A DNA stretch of 64,000 nt from Saccharopolyspora_D taberi (GTDB lineage: Bacteria > Actinomycetota > Actinomycetes > Mycobacteriales > Pseudonocardiaceae): positions 1 through 64,000 of the forward strand of contig NZ_BAAAUX010000003.1 of assembly GCF_039534165.1 (NCBI RefSeq), given 5' to 3'. The position numbers and the translations under genes were made by a program. Positions within the stretch are counted from its first letter, which is position 1, and the number at the start of each line of letters is the position of its first letter. Shown in pieces: positions 32,793-38,852 of this stretch. Under the pieces are notes generated by a model. It worked only from the letters and a program-made list of their open reading frames with translations. It was not told where the DNA came from and ran no database searches.

Positions 32793-33594
32793 TGAAGGTC
32801 TGGGGGACTTCATCCTGGAAATTTCCAGGGTGGTCGGCGCAGGTTTTCTGCGCAATGCTGTTCGGGAAAGCGGAGTGACGTGTCGCGTCTGCGCAACGCC
32901 GTTGGAATTGAACCGAAACTACGTCGAATGCTTCGGATGTCGCGAGGTCCGGCTCGCGGCCAAACGTCAGGGTGCGGGGTTGGCGGACCTGGTCGTTCCG
33001 TTGTTCTACGCCCTGAAAGGGGCGCAGTCGGGCCATCTCATGCATTCCTACAAGACCGCGGCTGTGACGAAGGCAGGTGTGGATCAGCTCGGCCTCCTGC
33101 TCTCCACCGCACTGAACTTGCACGAACCGTGCATCGTGTCCGCGGTTGGACGACCGCTGTCGGCATGGGCCAGTGTGCCTTCCACCCGTACTCCGGGTCG
33201 TGATCATCCGATCCGGCGGATCGCAGCGAGGAGCCTGAAGTACACTGGTCTCCCCGAAATCGTGATGTTTCCTGGGCCCGGGTTCACCCGGACGCCTCGC
33301 GAATTCCTGCCGCAGCTGTGGATGGTGGCTGATCAGGACCTGACTGGGCACCATGTGCTGTTGATCGACGATACCTGGACGACTGGTTCTCACGCGCAAA
33401 GCGCGAGCGCCGCACTCCGGTCCGCAGGTGCGACTGCCGTGACTGTTCTGGTTCTGGCCCGGTGGCTGACAACGACGTGGAGTCCGACCCAGCGGTTTGT
33501 GCGGGAACGGCTGAACGAGGACTACGACATTCTGAGTTGTCCGGTCTCCGGAACCAGATGCGCCCTTCCGGGCATCTCAGACGCACCGTTCTAG
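32770..33594 (+). CDS. ComF-like zinc-ribbon phosphoribosyltransferase
   Basis: 274 residues from GTG 32770, overlapping the DprA-like gene by 23 bases; GAGGGG directly abuts the start. A zinc ribbon is formed by Cys38/Cys41 and Cys54/Cys57 (TCRVC and ECFGC). The PRPP-binding loop LLIDDTWTTGSHAQS has D200-D-T-W-T-T-G206, the type I phosphoribosyltransferase signature. The linker carries LKGAQSGHLMHSYKT, reminiscent of the ComF YK region. Housekeeping ComF is shorter, and here the ribbon-to-loop distance is larger. Codon use is poor in G/C compared with neighbours. It ends in a CTAG shared with the convergent HxlR gene. It probably works with the DprA-like protein. Confidence 0.82.
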   Translation: MDSAIDNDEGLGDFILEISRVVGAGFLRNAVRESGVTCRVCATPLELNRNYVECFGCREVRLAAKRQGAGLADLVVPLFYALKGAQSGHLMHSYKTAAVTKAGVDQLGLLLSTALNLHEPCIVSAVGRPLSAWASVPSTRTPGRDHPIRRIAARSLKYTGLPEIVMFPGPGFTRTPREFLPQLWMVADQDLTGHHVLLIDDTWTTGSHAQSASAALRSAGATAVTVLVLARWLTTTWSPTQRFVRERLNEDYDILSCPVSGTRCALPGISDAPF

Positions 33595-33956
33595 CCGGGT
33601 TCTGCCTGGCCCGCCGTCTCGTGCCGGTACGAGGTCCCGAGGACGTTCTTGCGGCCCCAGGCGCCGAGCGGAGCCAGCGCGGTGTTGAGCTCCGCGCCGA
33701 GCGCCGTCAGCGAGTACTCGACGCGGGGCGGCACCTCGTCGTGGGTCTCGCGGTGCACGATCCCGTCGTTCTCCAGCTCGCGCAGGTGCGAGGTGAGCAC
33801 CTTCTCCGTCACGCCGGGCAGCTCGCGGCGCAGTTCCCCGAACCGGTGCGGCCGTTCGTCCAGCGCCCAGAGGATCAGCACCTTCCACTTGCCGCCGATG
33901 ACGTCCATCGCCGCGTCGATGCCGCAGACGAAGGATCCCGGCCTGCGCGCCACCAT
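33591..33956 (-). CDS. HxlR-family (MarR-like winged helix) regulator
   Basis: 121 residues from ATG 33956, with a strong GAGGAGGT upstream. The HxlR pattern is complete: an N-terminal Cys (SFVCGIDAAMDVIGGKWK), RFGELRRELPGVTEKVLTSHLREL with the recognition helix, and DGIVHRETHDEVPPRVEYSLT for the wing. Many HxlR regulators sense electrophiles or oxidants through that Cys. It is divergent from the imine reductase gene and probably controls both, through the palindrome at 33997-34008. Its stop overlaps that of the phosphoribosyltransferase gene. Confidence 0.92.
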   Translation of the reverse strand: MVARRPGSFVCGIDAAMDVIGGKWKVLILWALDERPHRFGELRRELPGVTEKVLTSHLRELENDGIVHRETHDEVPPRVEYSLTALGAELNTALAPLGAWGRKNVLGTSYRHETAGQAEPG

Positions 33957-33996
33957 CCTGACCTCCTCGCTTCCCCCGGAGTAACCACCCACTCCG

Positions 33997-34008
33997 AAGT
34001 GCGTACTT
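33997..34008. promoter_or_regulatory. Palindromic operator for the HxlR regulator
   Basis: AAGT-GCGT-ACTT, a short inverted repeat in the 86-base spacer between the HxlR and imine reductase starts, 35 bases before the reductase ATG. HxlR dimers bind such GTAC-centred sites. The assignment is by position and symmetry only. Confidence 0.45.
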
Positions 34009-34042
34009 GTCGGTTTCCGGGGGTGCGGCAAGCCTAATCGGC

Positions 34043-34900
34043 ATGAACGACAAAGCTCCGCTCTCGGTCCTCGGCCTCGGCGCGATGGGCACCGCGCTCG
34101 CCCGTGCCTGGGAGGCGGCCGGGCACCCGGTCACCGTCTGGAACCGCACGCCCGCGCGCGCCGAGGGCTTCTCCACCGCGGCGGGCAGCGCCGCCGAGGC
34201 GGTGGCCGCGAGCCGCCTCGTGGTCGTCTGCCTGCTCGACGACGCGTCGGTCGGGGAGGCCCTGGCCGACACCGACCTGACCGGCAAGGACCTGGTCGAC
34301 CTCACCACCGGCACCCCGGACCAGGCGCGCGAGCGCGCCGAGTGGGCGCGGGCGCGCGGGGCCCGCTTCCTCGACGGCGGCATCATGGCGATTCCGCCGA
34401 TGATCGGCGTTCCGGAGTCGGGCGGGTACGTGTTCTACAGCGGTTCCCGCGAGCTGTTCGACGAGCACCGGGAGACCCTGGCCGTTCCCGCGGGCACCAA
34501 CTACGTCGGCACCGACGCCGGGTACGCCGCGCTCCACGACGTCGCGCTGCTCAGCGCCATGTACGGGATGTTCGCCGGGGTCTCGCACGCGTTCGCGTTG
34601 GTGCGCAAGGAAAACATCGATCCGGAGGCGTTCGCCCCGCTGCTGTCCGGCTGGCTCGGCGCGATGCTGCCCTTCGTGCAGCGGACCGCCGAGCAGCTGG
34701 CGAGCGGCGACTACACGACCGGAGTCGTCTCCAACCTCGCCATGCAGGCGGCGGGCAACGCCACGATGCTGCGCACCGCCGAGGAGCAGGGGGTCAGCCC
34801 CGAGCTGCTGACCCCGTACCTGGATCTGATGGCGCGCCACGTCGCCGACGGCCACGGCGACGAGGACGGCACCGGGATGATCGACGCGCTCCGGAAATGA
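34043..34900 (+). CDS. Imine reductase-like NADP-dependent dehydrogenase
   Basis: 285 residues. The N-terminal Rossmann motif is LSVLGLGAMGTALARAW with WNRTPARAEG for NADP phosphate binding. DGGIMAIPPMIGVPES is highly typical of imine reductases and related 6-phosphogluconate dehydrogenase-like enzymes. The long central helix contains LHDVALLSAMYGMFAG, with Asp at the proton-donor place. Such enzymes reduce cyclic imines; the physiological substrate is unknown. It is divergent from the HxlR gene. Its last codons CGG-AAA-TGA are repeated twice more downstream with a 20-bp period. Confidence 0.88.
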   Translation: MNDKAPLSVLGLGAMGTALARAWEAAGHPVTVWNRTPARAEGFSTAAGSAAEAVAASRLVVVCLLDDASVGEALADTDLTGKDLVDLTTGTPDQARERAEWARARGARFLDGGIMAIPPMIGVPESGGYVFYSGSRELFDEHRETLAVPAGTNYVGTDAGYAALHDVALLSAMYGMFAGVSHAFALVRKENIDPEAFAPLLSGWLGAMLPFVQRTAEQLASGDYTTGVVSNLAMQAAGNATMLRTAEEQGVSPELLTPYLDLMARHVADGHGDEDGTGMIDALRK

Positions 34901-34950
34901 CAGGCGTGCCCAGGAAATGACGGGCGTGCTCCGGAAATGACAGCGGTGGG
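34891..34950 (+). repeat. Tandem array, three 20-bp units, starting at the imine reductase stop
   Basis: CCGGAAATGA occurs at 34891, CAGGAAATGA at 34911 and CCGGAAATGA at 34931, exactly 20 bases apart, joined by CAGGCGTGCC and CGGGCGTGCT. The first copy is the real gene end (Arg-Lys-stop). The other copies therefore duplicate the stop codon and following bases. Confidence 0.9.
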
Positions 34951-34981
34951 CGGTGCTGCCCGCAAGCAGCACCGCCCACCG
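34944..34981. terminator. Bidirectional terminator between convergent genes
   Basis: A perfect 16-bp stem, CGGTGGGCGGTGCTGC with GCAGCACCGCCCACCG, around the loop CCGCAA. It lies between the imine reductase end and the stop of the convergent DUF6777-like gene, so it can serve both. Confidence 0.85.
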
Positions 34982-34999
34982 TGGATCGCCGATCGGGGA

Positions 35000-36145
35000 T
35001 CACTGCCCCGCAGAGCCTGACTGCCCTGCAGAGCCCGACTGTCCGGCAGAGCCTGACGGCGAAGTCTTGGACCCCTGGTCCTGACCGGTGTCCGTGCCCT
35101 CGTCGACCGGTTCGGGCGACTCGGATGTCTCCGTCTCCTCGACCTGTTCCTCGACGAGCTTCTTCGGCTCCTCGCCCTTCTTCCCGGGCTCCTTCTCCGG
35201 CTCCTTCTTGGGCTCTTCCGGCGGCTCGTAGGTCGTGCCGCTCTTGTCCTCGTAAAGGTCCTTGGCGTAGTTGAACTTCTTCTGCGCGTCGTCGAACTTC
35301 TTCTGGGAGGACACGACCTTCTTGTCGGCCTCCTTGGCCGCCGCGGTCTTCTTCTCCAACTTCTCCCTGGCCGCCTTGATCTCTGCGGGAGATGCGCCCG
35401 CGGCGATGAGCTTGTCCAGTTCGTCCTTGGCCGCCTGGGCCTCGCTCCACGCCTTGGCGGACACCTCCATGGCGGCGTGGAGCTCCGCCCTGGCCTTGCC
35501 CATCGCCTGGTACGCGGAGTCGGCCGCGGCCCTGAGCTCGTCGACGGTCGGCGGCTTGACCGAGCCACCACCGCCGCCGGAACCACCGGAACCGCCGGAG
35601 GACCGGCTGCCCGCGACTTCGCCGGGCTGGGAGGCGGTGCCGCCGGGTGCGCCCTGCTCGCTCTCGCTCGCGGTGAGCGGATTCCCGTTGAGGCACTTGA
35701 CCGCCGGTTCGCCCTTGGCATTGGCGAACACCGCCGTCCCCGCCTCAAGCACGGTCGGCCGCGCGACGAACTCGCCGTCCCGGTAGCCGTGGCTGGTCAC
35801 CGGGGTGTCCGCGTCGATCCGGTCCGGCGTCAGGCCGCTGACGAAGTCCGGGATCTGCTCCGGGGTCATCCCGAACACCTGCGCCCAGGCCCGTGACCTG
35901 TCCGGGTCCAGCTGGAGGCCGGAGACCAGCTCCACGGCGTCGCAGCCGGACTCGTCGGCCGCCTTGTCGCCCACCGGCACCAGGAACGGGTCCGTCCCCG
36001 CCGAGGTGCTGGACTCCGCGGCCACCTGCCGGACGGAGGTCTGGCCGGGAGCGAGCGACCACGCCGCGCCACCGGCGAGTCCGACGACCACGGTCGCGGC
36101 GAGGGTTGTGGTGAGCGTGGAACGGGCGGTTCTGCGATGGGTCAT
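35000..36145 (-). CDS. Exported DUF6777-like protein with coiled coil and repeat tail
   Basis: 381 residues. Residues 8-32 are a signal/anchor (hydrophobic, ATVVVGLAGGAAWSLA). Residues 60-165 match the DUF6777 style: AWAQVFGMTPEQIPDFV, then AGTAVFANAKGEPAVKCLNG with the conserved Cys. A Gly/Ser linker follows. A 110-residue Lys/Glu/Ala-rich helical or coiled-coil region comes next, then a Pro/Glu/Lys tail. The last 18 residues are three copies of SGSAGQ, encoded by 18-bp DNA repeats. It probably stands outside the membrane with a long stalk; the function is unknown. It faces the imine reductase gene across a shared terminator. Confidence 0.75.
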   Translation of the reverse strand: MTHRRTARSTLTTTLAATVVVGLAGGAAWSLAPGQTSVRQVAAESSTSAGTDPFLVPVGDKAADESGCDAVELVSGLQLDPDRSRAWAQVFGMTPEQIPDFVSGLTPDRIDADTPVTSHGYRDGEFVARPTVLEAGTAVFANAKGEPAVKCLNGNPLTASESEQGAPGGTASQPGEVAGSRSSGGSGGSGGGGGSVKPPTVDELRAAADSAYQAMGKARAELHAAMEVSAKAWSEAQAAKDELDKLIAAGASPAEIKAAREKLEKKTAAAKEADKKVVSSQKKFDDAQKKFNYAKDLYEDKSGTTYEPPEEPKKEPEKEPGKKGEEPKKLVEEQVEETETSESPEPVDEGTDTGQDQGSKTSPSGSAGQSGSAGQSGSAGQ

Positions 36146-36285
36146 CGATCGGTCTCCTCGGTGTCGTGAAAGCCCGATTTGGGCGATACGAGGAGACTGG
36201 CAGCGGCGCGGGATAGCGGGCGATGGTGCGGACCCCCGGCCCGGAGGCGCCGGGCCCCGGGCCGCGCTGGGGCGTCCCCCAGCGC

Positions 36286-36442
36286 CCAGCGGCGTTGCCC
36301 CGCGCTCAGCGGTGCGTCCGCGCTGAGCGGGGTGGCCCGGCGCCGAGCGGCGCGGCCCGGCGCTTGGCGGTGCGGCCCGCTTAGCGGCATCCCCCAGCTC
36401 TCAGCGTCCCCCCAGTTCTCAGCGGCGGCCCAGCCCTCAGCG
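36286..36442 (-). repeat. Degenerate tandem array, about nine units of 17-20 bp, at the 3' end of the YdeP-type gene
   Basis: The core TCAGCG or a close variant recurs at 36286, 36306, 36324, 36344, 36364, 36381, 36401, 36419 and 36437. The last copy contains the stop codon of the oxidoreductase gene (TGA on the minus strand). The units near the gene are the most alike and decay with distance. The 291-base spacer 36146-36436 holds nothing else besides the promoter side of the DUF6777-like gene. Confidence 0.75.
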
Positions 36443-38731
36443 GCGTTCCAGCCGGACCACGATCGCCTTCGACACCGGTGTGTTGGACCTCTCCGCCACC
36501 GATCCCAGCGGCACCAGGGCGTTCGCCTCCGGGTAGTAGGCCGCGGCGCAGTCCCGGGCGGTCGGGTAGGCGACGATGCGGAACCGCTCCGCCCGGCGCT
36601 CCTCGGTCGTCCCGTCCTGGCCCCACTCCGAGACCAGGTCGACGACGTCGCCGTCGGCGAAGCCCAGCGCCTCGACGTCGGCGGGGTTGACCATCACCAC
36701 CCGGCGCGCGTCCTCGATGCCCCGGTAGCGGTCGGACAGGCCGTAGATCGTGGTGTTGTACTGGTCGTGGCTGCGCAGCGTCTGGAGCAGCAGGCGGCCC
36801 TCGGGCAGCTCCAGCGGTGCGGCTTCGTTGACCGTGAAGTTCGCCTTCCCCGTCGCGGTGCGGAAAGTGCGGCTGTCGCGCGGCGGGTGCGGCAGTACGA
36901 AGCCGTCGGGCTCGCGGACCCTGCGGTTGTAGTCCTCGCAGCCCGGAACGACGTTGGCGATGTGGTCGCGGACGGCGTCGTAGTCGGTCTCGAAGACCTC
37001 CCACCGCACCGGGTGCCCGTTGCCGAGCAGCCTGCGGGCCAGCCGGGAGACGATCGCGACCTCCGACAGCAGGTGCTCCGAGGCGGGTTCGAGCCGCCCG
37101 CGCGAGCGGTGCACCACCGACATCGAGTCCTCGACGGTGACGAACTGCTCGCCGCCGGCCTGCACGTCCTTCTCGGTGCGCCCGAGCGTCGGCAGGATCA
37201 GCGCGGTCCGCCCGGCCACCGCGTGCGAGCGGTTGAGCTTGGTCGAGATCTGCACGGTCAGCTCGCAGTCGCGCAACGCCTGCTCGGTGGCCTCGGTGTC
37301 CGGGGTCGCCGCGACGAAGTTGCCGCCCATGCCGACGAAGGCCCTGACCCGGCCGTCCCGCATCGCGCGCAGCGAGTCCACCGTGTCCAGCCCGTGGCGG
37401 CGGGGGACCGGCACGCCGAACTCCGCCTCCAGCGCGTCCAGGAACGCCTTGGGCATCTTCTCCCAGATGCCCATCGTCCGATCGCCCTGGACGTTGGAGT
37501 GCCCGCGCACCGGGCACACGCCCGCGCCCGGCTTGCCGATCATCCCGCGCAGCAACAGCAGGTTCACGACCTCGCGGATGGTCGCCACCGCCGCCTTCTG
37601 CTGGGTCAGCCCCATCGCCCAGCACGCCACCGTGCGCTCCGAGGCGATGACCATCCCGGCGATGCGCTCGATCTGCGCCCGCTCCAGCCCGGTCGCCTCC
37701 TCGGTCGCCGCCCAGTCGATCTCGGCGGCCTGCGCGGCGAACTCCTCGAAGCCGTGGGTGTGGGCGTCGACGAACTCCCGGTCCACCGCGCCCGCTTCGA
37801 GCACCAGCCCGTTGATCGCGCGGAAGAGGGCCAGGTCACCGCCGATGCGGATCTGGGCGAACTCGTCGGCCAGCGGGGTGCCGCCGCCGATCACGCCGCG
37901 CACGTTCTGCGGGTTCTTGAACCGCATCAGCCCGGTCTCCGGCAGCGGGTTCACCGCGATGATCCGCCCGCCGCGCCGCTTGACCTTCTCCAGCGACGAC
38001 AGCATCCGGGGGTGGTTGGTGCCCGGGTTCTGCCCGACCACCAGAACCAGGTCGGCCTGCTCGACGTCGGCCAGCGACACCGACCCCTTGCCGATGCCGA
38101 TGGTCTCGGTCAGCGCCGAGCCGGACGACTCGTGGCACATGTTCGAGCAGTCCGGCAGGTTGTTGGTGCCGAAGCCGCGGACCATCAGCTGGTACAGGAA
38201 CGCGGCTTCGTTGCTGGTGCGCCCGGAGGTGTAGAAGACGGCCTCGTCCGGGCTGTCCAGCCCGTTGAGCCGCTCGGCGATCAGGTCGAAGGCGTCGGCC
38301 CACCCGATCGGCCGGTAGTGCTCGTCCCCGTCGAGCCGGACCATCGGCTGCGTCAGCCGCCCCTGCTGGCCCAGCCAGTAGTCGGTCTTGCCCGCGAGCT
38401 CGGCGATCGGGTGGCGGGCGAAGAACTCCGGGCCGACCCGCCGGGTGGTCGCCTCCTCGGCGACGGCCTTGGCGCCGTTCTCGCAGAACTCGGCGAGCTT
38501 GCGCCGGTCGCCGTCCTCCTCGCGCGGGTCCGGCCACGCGCAGCCCGGGCAGTCGAAGCCGGACCGCTGGTTGAGCAGCGGCAGGGTCTTCAGCGTCCGG
38601 CCCGCGCCCATCTGCTCCCAGCTGCGCTGGAGCGATACCAGCACGCCCTTCACGCCGGCCGCCGCGCGCTTGGGGCTGCCGACCTCCAGCGCGGATTCGT
38701 CGATGTCCTGTTCCGGGGCTCCACGCACCAT
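36437..38731 (-). CDS. FdhF/YdeP-family molybdopterin oxidoreductase
   Basis: 764 residues from ATG 38731 (TTG 38755 also possible). Domain order: an N-terminal segment with DCPGCAWPD, the molybdopterin oxidoreductase core (TSGRTSNEAAFLYQL, NMCHESSGSAL, VVGQNPGTNHPRML) and a C-terminal dinucleotide-binding domain (LQTLRSHDQYNTTIYGLSDR). The family (YdeP) is related to formate dehydrogenase H, but its natural substrate is not known. Members depend on FdhD for sulfuration of the cofactor, and fdhD is at 17770-18603. It stands alone, divergent from valS, with an unusual tandem array at its 3' end. Confidence 0.92.
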   Translation of the reverse strand: MVRGAPEQDIDESALEVGSPKRAAAGVKGVLVSLQRSWEQMGAGRTLKTLPLLNQRSGFDCPGCAWPDPREEDGDRRKLAEFCENGAKAVAEEATTRRVGPEFFARHPIAELAGKTDYWLGQQGRLTQPMVRLDGDEHYRPIGWADAFDLIAERLNGLDSPDEAVFYTSGRTSNEAAFLYQLMVRGFGTNNLPDCSNMCHESSGSALTETIGIGKGSVSLADVEQADLVLVVGQNPGTNHPRMLSSLEKVKRRGGRIIAVNPLPETGLMRFKNPQNVRGVIGGGTPLADEFAQIRIGGDLALFRAINGLVLEAGAVDREFVDAHTHGFEEFAAQAAEIDWAATEEATGLERAQIERIAGMVIASERTVACWAMGLTQQKAAVATIREVVNLLLLRGMIGKPGAGVCPVRGHSNVQGDRTMGIWEKMPKAFLDALEAEFGVPVPRRHGLDTVDSLRAMRDGRVRAFVGMGGNFVAATPDTEATEQALRDCELTVQISTKLNRSHAVAGRTALILPTLGRTEKDVQAGGEQFVTVEDSMSVVHRSRGRLEPASEHLLSEVAIVSRLARRLLGNGHPVRWEVFETDYDAVRDHIANVVPGCEDYNRRVREPDGFVLPHPPRDSRTFRTATGKANFTVNEAAPLELPEGRLLLQTLRSHDQYNTTIYGLSDRYRGIEDARRVVMVNPADVEALGFADGDVVDLVSEWGQDGTTEERRAERFRIVAYPTARDCAAAYYPEANALVPLGSVAERSNTPVSKAIVVRLERR

Positions 38732-38840
38732 GTGCCCAGAGTGCGCCTCGATCAACAGCCCGGCACCGTGCTGTGACGTGGCTCACATTGATCCGCAAGC
38801 AGTAGCCGGGACGGATGTCAAGGTGAACCTGGCAGCTTCG

Positions 38841-38846
38841 TACACT
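38841..38846 (+). promoter_or_regulatory. Likely -10 box of a leaderless valS transcript
   Basis: TACACT ends six bases before the GTG start of valS, so transcription would begin at or next to the start codon. There is no ribosome-binding site, which fits a leaderless mRNA. The -35 region (around 38818) is weak. Confidence 0.5.
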
Positions 38847-38852
38847 CTGCGT

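Noticed and set aside
31389..33600. Insertion sequence or prophage as carrier of the low-G+C island
   Set aside because: No transposase, integrase, terminal inverted repeat or target duplication is visible on either side. The gap may hide one.
38740..38852. T-box or other leader control before valS
   Set aside because: The -10 box touches the start codon, so there is no room for a leader RNA.
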